Below, in pieces: positions 11,946 through 25,617 of a DNA stretch of 64,000 nucleotides. The DNA lies in assembly GCA_030998015.1 (NCBI GenBank), contig JARWMV010000235.1, forward strand, positions 124,001 through 188,000, read 5' to 3'. Each line of letters begins with the position of its first letter. The stretch's first letter is position 1. The translations under genes and the position numbers were made by a program. This stretch comes from Ceratorhiza oryzae-sativae. Its lineage: Eukaryota > Basidiomycota > Agaricomycetes > Cantharellales > Ceratobasidiaceae. The notes under the pieces were generated by a model. It saw nothing but the letters and a program-made list of their open reading frames with translations. It did no database searches and was not told the DNA's origin.

Positions 11946-14900
11946 GAGCTAAAAAGACCACAAAACGCACGTTAGCCACACTAAAACCCAACGAAGCCGG
12001 GAAGTTAGGATTGGGAAGCGATTGTAGTTGCATGATAGGACGCTCTGGGGCTCTAAAACGACCATGGGATCGGACGGCAGGGGGGGCGTAGGCTCGTCTG
12101 TTGGGCATTGCTCGGAGTATTAGGAAACGGGCTCAGGGGCTGACGATGGGGCGGAGTAGAAGGCAGTCTCCTATACTATATAATGCTGTAACTGCCTTAC
12201 ATAGCCGCGGGCTGAGCGGACAGAATAAACTGGACTCCAAAAAAATGATTAAATATCAAGCTAGCGCGTCAGAATCACTGAAACGAAGCGATGAGCGAGA
12301 GCAGAAATGAATGAGCTGTGCACAAGGCGCCAAGTAGTCTATGTAAATCCTCAAATAGGGGCTCAGGGATGACGAGGCTGTTGGATTTCGGTTAGTTGTG
12401 CGCTTACTCGGCACTTATAGGTGGCTTGAATGTACAGTACCGATCGCTTACATGCGTCGGTAAATTTTTCATCTATCTAGTTTCTCACTCGTATCTACAC
12501 TCGTTTCTGGCATACTCGCAAAAGAGCCAAGCCGGCACCTGGCTCCACAATGTAAATATACATTGAAGTCCAGAGCTAAGCACGATGCAGAAGACTTGGC
12601 GGCAAACAGTGGCCGGAAACTGTATGCGAACCTACCGTTCAACCGCTCTCTATCCTAGTCCCTTTGCAGCCGATTGAAGTAAGCCGTGATGAGCAACTCC
12701 GGTTGACTCGCTGGCAGAGTGGAATACATTTACTTCGACATCCGAGCACAATCATGTCCTTGGGTCATCATAGAGCACCACAAACCATAAACCAGGCTCA
12801 ATAATCACAAGACTCGTAAGTGTGTCCCCTGTGACCGGCACACTGCCAAACAACAGTCGCCTTTACATAAGCGGCATCCCGCTGTGTGACGCGTGATGGA
12901 GTACCCCGGGGACCATTGAAACGTTACGAGTATGGAATGCGGGGATAACATGTACGGATGTATCGGTCTCACCAACTGTCTTGCGGCGCAAAGCTCACAA
13001 GCTATCCAAGTACAACCCCAGGGAACCTCGAGGTCCATCAAAGACCCACAGTTCGTACCGCCGGCTTCGGCTCGGGCTAGATGAACCTCGATAATCGAGT
13101 CGCTCCGCAGGCGTAAATCGAATAGGGGCTCAGCCCCCAAAAGAGAGTTTTGACGCTGCACAGATGACGTTTAGCGCTCAGCCGCCCCGTTACGGTGCTC
13201 GCTTAGATATGTATTTGATATTTGCTTTATAGGAAATGAGAATTTCTGGTAACTGTGCGGCGATCGCTGGATATGGGAGCATCCGGGAGGAACCGGCACG
13301 GCGCTAAATATTGACGCGTGGCGAAAGACGGAGGGTAATTTGTATAGTCGCAGCGTGGGCTGTCTGCCCCTCTAGTTTGACGACATGGGACGGCGAGGTG
13401 CACAAATGGAGTGAGGGATTGCACGGCCCAACCAGCAGAAAAATAACGGGATAAGCGGCTGTGTGATTTGCGCTCAATTACCTGCCATGTGTATTCCTGG
13501 TCGCCTATCCCGAGGGGGGTGGCCCATTCAGCAAATGTGTACATCACCTGCAGGTGATGGTTGAATAACCATGCGCCACAGTTGCCCAAGTCAGTGGGAG
13601 GGTCATGTGTCGGCTGAGCTCCAGGTTTGTGCTAGCCATCGTGTGCCGACTGAATGAGTGCACCTATTGGGAGAGTGTCGGGGCTCAGCAAGGCCAGGCA
13701 TGCTCTAACTCCGTGTCCGCAAAACAATTATCCCAGCATGTCCTCCAGCGAGAGTTTCGGCCGAGACAACGCATGTGCGGCCATATTCTCCGCAACGGCG
13801 TCAATCCAGATTGCACGTCAAGCAGGATCCTACCTCTATTTAGCCTTAAACCCGGGGGGGCAGATCTACGCCGCAAGGCAACATGACATCGCCGCGTCTA
13901 AATTGAGCCACAGAGGATCCCAGTCGGAGTTTCAGAGCCGGCGGCACGGCGTGTGAATTCATTGGAGAACATGTGAGTGATCTGGATCATGGCTACGTTT
14001 CTATTGATCTGTTAGGCGCCACGTATGGGGGGGCTCCAAATTTTACAGGGGCAACCAATCAGGCTGAGCTGGCGGCAAATCGACCCGCAGTGGTTGGGGA
14101 TGCTTTGACAGGGGTGGGACCGAGCTGCGCACCAAATCTGGAGCCGAGACAACGAGGGGGTGTGCCACACAATCAGTTGATCAAACGCCGAGTAAACATG
14201 GTTTGATGCAGTGACCGTTGATCGTGACATCCCCCGGCGCGGCGAGTGGGTGCAGCCGAGACTACCAAATGAAAGCAGCTCGGAGAGGAAGCCAAGGCAG
14301 CCGTGTACCTGGAGACTAATAATGTTCGAGGTTGTTGTTGTGACCCTAAGATCTCGGGTTCAGTAGTGAGTCAAAACTATATCACATATGCCTTGGGGGC
14401 AGTAGAATACATGTGATACATACCCTAGTCCTACGGGCCCCGGGAGTGACAAGTGGACCAAATCCAATTTTATGTTCTAGTACACGTCCAAGGCGAGTTG
14501 GATCAATACTTGCTCTATACCCAAAGTCGGAGTTTAAAATCGCTCGACAATCCGCGACAAACACCGAAACGTTTCCCCGTTAATTCCGTGAGTGTTCCAA
14601 CAGAATTGGGTGAGTGGTGTCACCGGGCCTTTGCTCGGGTACTGCAGGCCGAATGCGTTCTGGGGGAATTGCAAAGTCCGCTTGGGCATGGTGATTCGTA
14701 TTCAGACTTGGCCGCCTCGGGCATGTTGGTGCCGTGGTTGAGAGCCACGAAGCGGTATGGGGCCGCCGGTACTACCCGCGGCAAGTCAATCCACGCACAT
14801 GATGGATTCTGTAGTCCAGGCCCTTATGATATGCATATCGCGGGGGTATAGATCGAGTTTACGTAGTGGTGCGATCGGCGGAGTTGAGACTCCTACAACG

Positions 14901-15671
14901 AGCCTAATAAGGAATCCATCGGACGCCGAAGCATGGCTTTAGTGCACAAGCAGCATGTTTTGAGCAACCTATTATTATATTTTTGATGGGTTTCTCTGCT
15001 AAGAAGAGCTCTCACAGCTCGCTGGGGCTCTTCTTTGTGGAGCTTTTGTTCGAGTTGGACCTGAATGCTAAAGCATGCACACGCAGGAGTCGTGCCCGAG
15101 CAAAAATATCTCTGACCCTATGTGCGGGAAACAAGATGTTTCCTTGTCTCGACCGAGAGTTCTATGCGTATTCCTACACAGGATGGCGTCTGCCAAGCCT
15201 GGCAGACGCTTGATCGGCAAGTGCGGCGACATATGATCGAGAAGGTCCGTTATGAGCGACGAAGATCGTGAGATTCGAGTACCGCCGGCTCGTGGTGGCC
15301 GACAAAGTTTGCGCATTCCGTGAGTGGTCCAGGCCTGGGACTTGATGGTGTGTGCAAAGTCGGTCGCGTCTGGGCTGATAGGGGGAATCCATCGGACGCC
15401 GGATCCGGTGAAGGGTATTGGCCAATGGGGTGCGATCGATTTTGGGGCGGCGATGTATGTGTTGTATTTGTGTCGGCTGGGGCGTGACGGGTGACGGGCT
15501 TATCGTGGGACAAGCGTGATAAGGTCATGGGTCGGGGCACGTGCGCGGGTTGCAATCTGACCGAGGCCGTGCGCAGAAAGTGCGAGCTTGAGCCGACGGT
15601 ATAAGTACCGCACCAGCTGACCGTCCCCGGATATTCGCATTAACTTCGAGAATTTGCTGCCTGGATACATA
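11946..15671. other. Gene-poor stretch of 3.7 kb
   Basis: No supported gene. Open frames at 12805-13589 (minus) and 13605-14851 (plus) show no family motif and overlap in several frames. An 18-base sequence starting GGAATCCATC occurs twice, at 14911-14928 and 15384-15401, hinting at duplicated or repeat-derived DNA. Confidence 0.4.
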
Positions 15672-16657
15672 ATGACGACCGCGTTGCACACCTGGCTCAA
15701 CCACGCCCAGGAGACCACTCGCATCGACTCGGTCACCGCCAAGTACGGTCGTGAGTCGCCGTCATTTTTTTTTTCTCGCGTGCGCTGGGGCTGAGATCAG
15801 CCAGTCGTCGTCGACACACCCGGCACGAGCCAAGCTGGCCAAAACGCGCTCCGATTCCTGCGCTCGCTCTCTGAACACTCGCCGACGTTCTTCGACAGCC
15901 AGGCCCGGCTGCTGGTACGTCCCCACCGTGCAGTTGGTTGCGCATCATCGTGCTGATCGCCACCCAGTCTCCACCCACGCCAGACCTCATACCCGATCTC
16001 CCCGCCTCGCCGCTCGCCACGCCCATGTCGATGAGCTGGGGCGGCCCCCAACGCACGGCCCGGCGCCCGGGTCGCATGCCGCGATCGCCCTATGCGCCGG
16101 ATTCGGATGCGCTCTTTGCGTTCGAGATGCCGGCCGAAGAGCCCACGTACGTGCCCAACCATCCCGCAGCGAGGAGGGCGGCCGGCTCGAGGGCGAGGCC
16201 GTACCCCGCCTGCCGCGCCTACACCTCGCCGACGCCCGCCCACGTCGACTTGTCTCGCAGCCCGCCGCCGCTGGGGTCTGGCTATTTCCCACCTGCGCCC
16301 GAACCTTCCCCCGCGTTCGACATGTTCCCCCAACAACAGCCGCAACGGCAACAGAGCTGGGACAATGGCTACCCGGGTGCGATCCCCACGCCAACGATCA
16401 ACACCCAGGCCCACAGCTACCCCACATACCTCCCTTCGCCCTCGGCATCATCCTACACGAGCACACAATCATATCCCTTTCAACAATCCCAGTTCTCCCC
16501 CATCACCCAACAACAGCAACAATACCAAGAACCCGAGTTGGACATGGACCACTGCGGCGACGACGCAGATCGGGAACGCATGAGTGCTCTCATGTACGGT
16601 TCCATGCGCGCCCGCACGGTCGTTGCCGCAAGCGAGGCAGATCCTCAGGGTTGGTAG
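15672..16657 (+). CDS. Pro/Gln-rich hypothetical protein
   Basis: Three exons join in frame: MTTALHTWLNHAQETTRIDS..., then LVVDTPGTSQAGQNALRFLR..., then a long last exon ending ASEADPQGW at 16657; about 300 residues. The first about 70 residues are ordered and amphipathic. The rest is low complexity: Pro-rich, with PQQQPQRQQ and TQQQQQY glutamine runs, Ser/Tyr-rich stretches and an acidic end (ELDMDHCGDDADRERM). No domain is recognised; the make-up suits an intrinsically disordered regulatory or adaptor protein, which is inference only. The first intron is taken as GTGAGT...CAG at about 15752-15808. Confidence 0.65.
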
Positions 16658-18149
16658 CGACAAACGTGCGCCAGCTCTCCCACTCCCACTCCAACCCCTG
16701 GCCACACGTTTGACCCCTACACGCCTGTATGCGCCACGCGCTCAAGTGAAAAATAAACGCATGCGCCGCTGCCGTAAAGCCATGCTATATGTGTCCGCTT
16801 TCTCGAGCCGTGATCCTTTCGGCCGTGCCCTTATCGTACCATCTGTCTACCCCTCACCTATCCGTCGTGTTTCGACTTGTGGGCGTTTTTTTTTTTTTTT
16901 TCATCGGGGGTTACGCTGGTCTTGAACTTTTTTCTCTTAAGGCTATCCTATTTGTCTTTTTTTTGCATGTGTACATTGTATGATTCGTCGATCGCATACC
17001 CCCTCAATGTATTGCTCTCAACTTCACGCCTCTCGTGTGAACGATAAAAGGAACCCCAGGCCCAATCCGATTCGTGGAATATCGGCCCCGAGAGGTAGGC
17101 AAGCGGTGCTCCACCCAAGCCCAAGCGGGGCCAAGCGGGACGATAACGTGGGGAAATAGACTCTGGCGTGGAGATAAGTAGATCCAGATTCGGTTAGACA
17201 AGTCCCGATAAGAGATATAAAAGGACACGTCGTGTGCGCCTGGTGATATCACGTCTGTCCGTGTGAGGAGCAGAAGGGGTGGGGAGGGGTGAGACATCCG
17301 GGCCCGTAGTGAGATAGCAGCCTAGTTCGGTCGAGTGATAGCAAAAGGGCGCTCGTGTTTCATCGGCGCGCCGAACGCCGAGAGAAAGAAAAAAACGGAC
17401 GTGTGTGGGATTGGTGTTGAGAGATAAGGGGCGTATGGCGTGCTCAGTTGCGCTGGACACGACAGGGATGATGAACTCATTTTTGCCTGGCCTAGCGCAT
17501 ACATTACGGCATGGCAGTGAACGGATTGGGGAATGACGTCTAGCTTGTATGCGCGCTCCGTACAGGCAAAAGTCGCTCGGCCGACGTGTCGAGTGTATAC
17601 GACCCGTTTTGGACCATGCAAGGTCTCGGGGCTGAAAGGAAATGCGATGGGCTCCCTCGCGTAACCACGGTGAAACGATTGGTGCTATCTCGGACCAATC
17701 GAGGGGTGAGATTGTGTATTGGTGGGGATAGAAGAGAATGTCGACACGCGTCGAGAGATAAGTGTGTTGGTAGATACGGATACGAGGTCTCGAGCGGTTC
17801 GATTATGTGAGCCGTTTTCAGAAACGATGTGGCTTGGGTGTGGCTGGTTTGGCTTCTTGCGGGCGTGACCGTGGCGTGACACGTGACCAATCACTCGAGT
17901 TCACACGCGAGGAGCATCAATAGCTTTCATTAAAGCGATCCGCTGCATACTTCCTGGTCTGAGTATACTGTCGATATTAATAAATACGCGGACTTAGTTC
18001 TTTTGTCTGGACTATCTAGGAAAATTACGGCGATTTACTCCAAAGTCACCCAAATGGCTCGAGGTTATTTATTACGTCCATAATAAACACATGAACTCCT
18101 AGGGACCGTATAAACTATTCGTTATGTCCCTTTCGGCTCGTTTCGTTCT
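16658..18149. other. Intergenic
   Basis: Contains a poly-T tract near 16888-16905 and many minus-strand frames (17004-17890) that look like chance. No gene supported. Confidence 0.45.
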
Positions 18150-18880
18150 AGTCACACGTGGTGGAGTCGTGCTCGTTTGTCTTCTACCACGACGGCGACT
18201 TTGATCTTGGAAATGACTCCCTACCACTCCCGCTCGGCCGTGATCCACAGCTCACCTCCGAGTTGAACTTCTTGCCGGACCGGCTAAAGGATACGTGCGA
18301 GGCTCGTTTTGGCGATCCGCGCGGTCTTGATCTCATGATCTACCTAGGGATTATAACATCCTACCTCAAGGTAGGGGAACTTTTCCTGTGCGTCTAATTG
18401 TTTTCTTAGATATAGTCCCCGCGCAGAACTGTCCGGATATTTCGGCACGGTTTCTCGGCGAAGTTAACCAACTACGTATCCTATGCTCCAGTAAGCGAGT
18501 TTCCGGCCCCAAACTGGGTCTCCATCCGGCTTTTAAACGCTACGTTTGGTAAAATCCCTTGTCGAGGCGTCGCTCGCCAGGTCTGACGATAATAGAGGGA
18601 TGTTTGACTCTTGTATAGAGGTCCACCCTCCATGTGGCCTAGGCTTGGAAGATGATATGTGGAGGCATGCCCTCATGGAAAGCCACTTGGGGACCGTTTT
18701 CGGCCATTTCCTATCTTGAAGATCTGCAGGTCCAAATGCTTCAAAGTGAAATAAAGGACCTTTTTACGACGAACAACCTTCTCAAGGTGTCGGCCATACT
18801 ATACATGCTTGAGCGAAAGATATACGAGCACGGCGAAAAACTGGCAGACGTCCTTTCTCATTTAATTCTATGTCACTGAA
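18150..18880 (+). pseudogene. Decayed hypothetical gene
   Basis: Coding-like stretches follow one another but do not form one clean frame. A first block (FYHDGDFDLGNDSLPLPLG to GLDLMIYLGIITSYLK) ends at a GTAGGG donor. After a possible intron comes IVPAQNCPDISARFLGEVNQL. A later block (LGLEDDMWRHALMESHLG) shifts frame by one base near 18713 into YLEDLQVQMLQSEIKDLF and ERKIYEHGEKLADVLSHL. No family is recognised. The frame change and a doubtful second intron suggest a decaying gene; a sequencing indel is the alternative. Confidence 0.35.
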
Positions 18881-21246
18881 GAGTGAGGCGACAGTATATT
18901 GGTTTATATATGCGATACAATGGATGAGGCGGAGCGGAGACGTGGAGATACATCGCTTGCGAAAGCGGTGGTACATGCGGTGCGATTCACATGTAAGATA
19001 AATGGAACATGCTAGAGAAACATGAGGGAATCATAAGCCCAAGTTCGGGTTTACATGTAAAGTGTCACCTTCGTTCAACATTTAGGCCTTCGCAGACATT
19101 ACCCAAACCTTAGCCGCTCGGCAATCACGACTCCCTGAATGCGGGAGCATAAATTCATACATATCGGCTATCTTCTGCCTGTCTCCTTAAACCTGGGGCA
19201 TGCTGTTTCTTCGGAGCAGGTGAATGGGCTCGTTTCAAGGCCGTCTGTGCAAGGTAATTTGCTTCTTTTGTGTCAAAACTTGGACAGGTGGCGTGGAGCT
19301 CGCCGTGATCCGCTTTTTCTTGTGGAGCCCCAGCGCCGATAGCAATTCTGTGCACCACGTTTGGGTACATTTTTATATAGCTGGCCCTTATTTGGCGCCA
19401 CTCCTAAAATACAGGACGCCTCTGTCGCACAGAGCTGTTGGGCGGCGAAGCCACCTGATAAGGTAGCATCACGTGTATGCATCTGGTTCTGGGGGAGAAA
19501 TCCCCCACCCATGGTCTCTAATTCATCGATTCTCGGCCTCGCGCGATACTGCCGAGGCTCTAAACTCGGGCTTTACGTGACAGGCCTCAGAGCCTGGGGT
19601 TGCCGTTAATGAAACTCTCAAAGCGAGTCGTTGGTTGCCTGTAAACATCATGACAAATGCCATTGGAGGATCATGGTGGGGTATCAAAATCGACAAATTA
19701 CGTCAGATCCCATCCCTTCCTTCGAGGCTGCTCAGCCCAGCAGGGTTATGTTTCTCGAAAATATGAAGCCGTTGACCTACAGCGCCTGGTCAATAGTTCC
19801 ATGGGGTCTCGCGGCTTCTCCCTTCTATCTAATTAAGTAATATATATATTGGCTATTTTGAAGCAGGTATGCCCTACGCCGCTAGCTTGGACTTAGCCAA
19901 CGCACATAGGCATTTTATGTATCCCACGTCTAAGAGATGCAGCAGCTATCCAATGAGTGAGTCCGTGGGCCTTGTCTACGCTAGGTAAACCTTTGACAAT
20001 GTCCTACATGACTCAATTATAAGCTGTTAGCCTGCATTTTGAGTTGCTGCATCAGTACCTGGTCGACTTGCAACACCTCGAGTAACGCCTAATATAATAT
20101 GTCAGTAAACAAAGTTCTCGCCTGTCCACCAGCTCGTCAAACGCGGGTCATGGCGTCCCACAAGCAGAAGTAGAGTCAACTTATTGAGTTTTAAGCACAG
20201 AGTCCCTCGTTTTCTTTTACCAAGCGCAGTGGTTTCGAAGAAGAGTTAAAAAATGCCTGGGCGAAAGGCCAAATCCCTAGCCGTGTCCTAGAGGGCTTCT
20301 GGCCCAACTCTGAGTCTATCCTGCGGCACTCTAGTTACACTTTCAACGAGCTAGGCCTAGATTAGCTGCAAATGTACTCGGGAACGTAGTTAGACGTCGA
20401 GCCTTTCGCCGGATCGTGGCCGGAGATCGGGAGCTCGCTTTGCAGAGACTTGCCCTGATTCACAGGTTGACACCCATGAAGATCATGCAGTTGTTTACCT
20501 TTATTTGCGTGTCTAGCCTTCTATGATTGCTTCTACGCCCGAGCGACCCCCCAACCTGCCCGAGGAACCTGTGATAATATGACTGCCGTGTCCCAGAAAG
20601 ATATGGGTGATGCGCAAGATGCCGTCAGTGATCTCTCGACACCATCCTCGGATGTACCTTAGTTTGGCATCAAAGAAACGCGCTATTTGTGCTCCTCTGC
20701 ATTTTTTGGGACCTCCCGCCATCCACGATAATTCATACCAGATGTACAGTTCGAGTCTCAGATTCCGAAAAATGATGTCTAGTTTTGCTTTAACCTATTA
20801 TTCGGGCAACCTGGTTTATCAAAGCCATTTACGATGAGGTTGATTGAGCTGTAACTGGGTATAGTGTAAATAATGTGACTAGAGGAAATAGCATACGACT
20901 GTAGCAGTAGCATCGGCCGAATCTTTTGAAGCATTACTCTCAATAACAAACCTTGGATTCGATAAGCTCGGAAGCCACGTATCTAACTCGGTTTACTGAC
21001 TTGGCATATTCGGCGAGGAGGGGCAGCCGATACTCGTTGAAATTACTCGTGCTTCGGCTTGTTGAGCCCACCTTCCCAGCAGCTCTACCTGGGGCTGAGT
21101 GAAATGACACATCGCGCAATACAGAAGTCCTCTTTCAAATTAAGAACGGTAGGTTTGGTGTGTCGAGTTTTGTTGTGTACCCTGCTATAAAAGCAGATCG
21201 CCCATCAGCCTCGGGGTCGGTCAACCTTCCACTCTCTTTAAGAAAC
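18881..21246. other. Gene-poor stretch of 2.4 kb
   Basis: No supported gene or recognisable repeat. The last 60 bases hold the TATA box of the FAD oxidase. Confidence 0.45.
21186..21192 (+). promoter_or_regulatory. TATA box of FAD oxidase
   Basis: TATAAAA 55 bases before the start codon, in the context CTATAAAAGCAG. The cutinase at 32448 has the near-identical GTATAAAAGCAG. Confidence 0.65.
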
Positions 21247-23275
21247 ATGTCTTGGCTCTTTTTACTCGGGCTCACTGTCTCTACACTTAGTCTCAGCAGC
21301 GCTAACTCCAACATCCCATCTGTTATCAATACTCTCCTTATTTCAACCAATTATACCAAAACATGCGAGTCCATTGCACAATCGGTGTCCCAATCCACTG
21401 GAGTTTACTACTTCGGTTGAGTTCTTGTACATGTTTTGCCATCGTTGGTCTGCTGACCCTATTGCTGCTTTCCTTCCTTCAGGCCATCCGCTCTATACGA
21501 AGGGAATCAGTCACTGGGCTTCCTCTAGCAGCCAAATCTCAGCTTGCGTGGTCGAACCAGCCAACTCTCAAGATATCTCAACCATTGTAGGTGGCCGAAT
21601 CGCTTCCACGGAGACGAGCATTCATTTCCTTTCCAAAAGCTACGGATTGTTTCCAATACTTCTACACCGTTTGGCATCCGTTCTGGTGGTCATGCCACTA
21701 ACCCAGGGTTCTCATCCACCCCTGGAGTTCAGATCGCACTATTTAAGTTTAGTGAAGTGAATTACCACCCCGCTGCGGTGGCGGCTGATGGATCCGTGGG
21801 GACTGTTGACATCGGCTCTGGTCTCGTAGGCAATCTCGGCTGTTTCATTATTGAACTCGACTCAAGGACCTGTTTTCTCAGGTTTGGGATGACGTCTATG
21901 CTGCACTTCAACCCCAAGGTGTGACTGTGGTAGGAGGTCGAGTTACTGGTGTCGGCGTCGGTGGATTCATACTTGGTGGGGGCTATAGCTGGTTAAGCAA
22001 TCAGTACGGGTTCGTCCTCCCTTCATGTTTTCGTCCCTGAATTCTACTAACTTGCGTCTATAAGGCTGACCATCGATACCGTGGTTGCGTTCGAAGTTGT
22101 GCTGCCGAACGGCACCGTGACTACAGCGACTGAAACGACAAACCCAGATCTCTTCTTCGGGTTGAAGGTACGCTCGTATTTTAAATACCGACTCACATCT
22201 TACACTTCGTGCAGGGTGGTTTCAACAATTTTGGGATTGTCACCAAGTTTACTCTCCTTGCGTTTCCTCAAGGAGAGGTGTGGGGTGGCCTTCAGACGTT
22301 TACCTTCGATCAGCTTGACCGAATCACCAATGCAACCATCGGATTCATCAACGAGGTTACAGACCCAAAGGCTGCTATAATCCCCACATTCAACTTTCTG
22401 CTCGGTCAGGTAAGTTATTTGACATATATGGACGCTAAGTTTCGCTTGTATTACTATGGTTGGCTGACCTGAATCGTGGATCCGATAGCCCGGGGTCTCA
22501 CTTTTGATGTTTTATGACGGTCCGACCCCCCCAGCAGGGATCTTTGAACGATTCCAATCAATTCCACACTTCACCTCTGACGTCTCAACACGGAGTCTCA
22601 CGAGTCTTGTGAAGGCCAGTCCAGCCAATGCGACTTATGGCAATCGGTCGGGTTTTACTGATATTTTGATGAGTTGTCTTTCTAACGCTTGCTCTTCTCA
22701 GTGGTGCTTTCAACACTGTTTCGTTGAAGACTTATTCGCCAGCTTTACTCAACCAAGTTTTAAACCAGACCAAAGTACGTGTGTCTTGGTAGAAATATAA
22801 TGTCCATACCTCAACGCAGGCTCTAGTTCTGGGGCGAAAGGCTCCTATTGAAAACAGGCATTTTTCTGTCTTACCAAGTTGAGCCTTTCCTGCCATCCAT
22901 GACTAGCAGAAGCAAGGGTGGAGCCTATCCTCACGACAACTACCTGATACCCTTCAACTTGTACTTTGCCTGGGGATTACCTATCTATGACGATGATTTT
23001 ATTCAAGCGCAGAAGGAAAGCGTCCGAGTAATCACGGACCAAGCGATAGCCGAAGGCCAAGATATCGGAGGGTCGAAGCAAATCAAGTATGGCAACTATG
23101 CTTCCGCAGCCGAGGACCTGCAGTAGTGAGTACCTCGTACATAAAATTTCTCACTTACATTCTGAAGCCATCGGTATGCAGCATATACGGGGATAACATG
23201 TTTCGGTTGAAGCAGATTAAAGCTCATTACGACCCGACTAACATTATGGGTCTGGCTGGTGGTTACCGATTCTGA
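21247..23275 (+). CDS. Secreted FAD-linked oxidoreductase (berberine-bridge-enzyme-like)
   Basis: Flavoenzyme of the BBE-like / FAD_binding_4 family that oxidises sugars, alcohols or secondary metabolites outside the cell, passing electrons to oxygen; the substrate cannot be told. All exons join in frame over about nine introns to roughly 490 residues. A signal peptide (MSWLFLLGLTVSTLSLSS) opens the protein. The FAD domain shows TPFGIRSGGHATNPGF, whose His is the usual covalent flavin site, VDIGSGLVWDDVY and GGRVTGVGVGGFILGGGYSW. At the position where bicovalent members carry Cys there is Val in this last motif, so a single covalent bond is expected. The C-terminal BBE block ends YIYGDNMFRLKQIKAHYDPTN and GLAGGYRF. 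The TATAAAA box fits the chosen ATG. It converges on the cutinase ending at 23622. Confidence 0.9.
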
Positions 23276-23621
23276 TAGCCGCGGAAGTTCTGGCAGGGAT
23301 ACCCGCTTATCCTAACCAATGTAGCTCGAACCGAAATTATTTGCTTTCGTCAAACACTGTCCCAGCCACGACTAAATCTAAAGAACGCGTTGTGTGCAGC
23401 GGATCGTCGCTCGATCCGCTCTTTGAAATTACTGAGGTCTGATATCCCCAATCCCGAGGGTGAAAAAAAAAAAGAAAATTGCCACTCGTTCGGCATCAAT
23501 GTTCCACGAAGCCGCCGCCCAACGAATCGGTCGCAATCAGATCTCAACCCAAAGGAACATCATTCATTTATTCGCGAATTTATATTAGATTAATCGGTAG
23601 ATTTGGGCATCTGGATAGGCT
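23276..23621. other. Intergenic between convergent genes
   Basis: About 350 bases shared by the 3' ends of the oxidase and the cutinase. It has an A-rich run near 23465; no gene seen. Confidence 0.5.
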
Positions 23622-24457
23622 CTAAGCCCTATTTTTGACGAAGTTTGCAGCGACCCCAATGCTGGAAATATGTTAGCATCTGAAACTTTACCCTTTTCTA
23701 TTACTCACCTCCCGTCGGTAGGATAAGCAAGATGAGCCGGGAGGCTCACCCCGGGGATCGCACAAAACAAATCACCGACGTTGCAGAAGCTGGCAATGTT
23801 CTGCGAATTCGTACTTCCGTCCTTCGGTGCGAGGTCGACTGATGGTGAGTTGATTGGCCATGGGCTATTGACGTTACGGGCTGGGTCGCCAAACACAAGG
23901 ATGCTTGCCACCCTGGATTTAAGATTGCTCGAAAGGTTCATTCCTGCCAAGAATAATGCATAAGGTTTTGTCTATGTTAGTCCAAGGTGCGCTTGCCGTG
24001 TACAACCAGGGCTCCTTTGGAGTAGCCACTCAGAACAAAGCGCTGGCTAGGGCATGCAGCAGCTTGGGAGATAAGGTATTTTTCCATAATTCTAGCACCG
24101 GCAGCGACCGTGACAAGATACTCGGCGCTGGTGTCGTAAGTAATGGACTTAATCGTGGTTCTACTGCGGCGTCAGCGGTGGGTATTATGATGCGCATGTT
24201 ATTACGATCACCCTGGGACAGTTGATGCGAGTGCGGACGCAAGGGGTGTTCCGACAGTCCCCAGTCCAAACTCGGTCGTGCCCGCGGCGTGGACAAGCTG
24301 AAGGGATGAGCAGGAGGATTGACGGACGATATCAACGGGAACACCAAGAACATAGGAAACAACCGCAAGCGATCCCTACATGCACTCGTTGAGCCATGTG
24401 CATTGAAGCTGGGCCAAATTAAAGAAAAAATCTTACGAGTGTATGTTTGAAAAACAT
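23622..24457 (-). CDS. Cutinase (CE5 family), paralogue 2
   Basis: Closest in sequence to the cutinase at 568-1410, with the same intron positions. Start MFFKHTL at 24457, then an intron, SLAVVSYVLGVPVD (leader), SLQLVHAAGTTEFGLGTVG, YDTSAEYLVTVAAGA, RFVLSGYSKGALVVHG (nucleophile Ser), LVFGDPARNVNSPWP, SQNIASFCNVGDLFC (Asp), HLAYPTDGR (His) and the last exon IGVAANFVKNRA, stop at 23622-23624. All catalytic residues are present and no frame break is seen. The intron after VVHG appears to use a GC donor (GCAAGC...GGCAG). The exon with SITYDTSAE requires an intron of only about 48 bases. Confidence 0.87.
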
Positions 24458-24523
24458 GTTGTAGGACTATTCAAGGTGGTGCAGTGAACTAGTGAACGTG
24501 CCAAAGCTAATAGGTATTGGGCG

Positions 24524-24532
24524 TTTTTTATA
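24524..24532 (-). promoter_or_regulatory. TATA box of cutinase 2
   Basis: TATAAAAAA on the minus strand, about 67 bases before the ATG at 24457. Confidence 0.6.
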
Positions 24533-25617
24533 CTTCAACCACCGGCTATATTTTACCCCCTGGTGGCCGAGTTGCTCTTTCTTCATAGAGCGAATCAGCC
24601 ATTCTCAGACATTTTAACGCCCAGTGACCATGGCGAAAGGGGCAGCGATACCAAAGTAGTGTGACGCCAGACGACTGACTACTCGTGTAGTCGGTAGTCG
24701 GTTTAATCTTGCTCCCGGCCGACAAGCGCTCCGTATTCACGTTAGCAAAGAGAAACTGTCGGGAACAATTGAACAAGTAAAGAAGCCAATTATTTGATCG
24801 CAGGAACAGTCTTAATTAAGCGACCAATTGATCAAGTGACCTGCCGAATCACCCGTTGCAGTATTCGTGGGTCCAGCTGATCGCACAGTTCAGAAACGAA
24901 GAATCGTTGCCCAATACACCCGGGACCTTTGAGTGATCGAATGAGGTAGGCCAAGACGCAAGATAGCTCGAAGGTGCAGAAGTCCTATCAACCTGGCGGC
25001 CGCGGTCGGAAATGCATAGCCCAGTTAAGAGGTGCCAATGATCATGGGACCATAGGCAGGAAAGGCACTGAATTTTATCCAATTTCCAAGGTCGACTGGC
25101 CTCCTCGTGCAAGTCGCGACTAATCCTCTCAGCTGAACGCCTGCACTTCATCAGATTACACCGTAGGAAGTGTCGGGAGTTAACCTAACTCCGGGGACTT
25201 AAGGACATTTCGGACGGGACTTATATGTGTTTCATTCAGGGAAATTACCCCCCAGACCCTTTTCTGGCACATCGAATCATGGATCAGAAGGCAATTTGAT
25301 ATGGTTGCGGGACTTTTTGGAAGCCCGAAGTGCCACAAACGTCCACTCGGTCCCGATAGTCGGGAATTCATCAAAGTCCGGGCTCATTAGCCCACTCATG
25401 TGAATTGTAGATGGAACAATAGATTCGAATAAGCCAAATCACTGATGTGCGAATGGTAAACCATCAGTAGGATACAACTTGAAGCTATCAATACACGAGC
25501 TATCAATACATGCGCTATCAATACAACGGGTATGACAAAGAGTAAGGAAAAGAACACGATGAGGACATCAGAATGGAGCGAAGGCAAGGTCGAGCAAATA
25601 GCAGAGTGAAGATGTGT
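24533..25617. other. Intergenic / transposon flank
   Basis: No gene supported. It probably includes the downstream end of the Tnp2-type element, but its terminal repeat could not be placed. Confidence 0.4.

Noticed and set aside
16888..16905. Poly-T run as a retroposon tail
   Set aside because: No element body or target duplication beside it.
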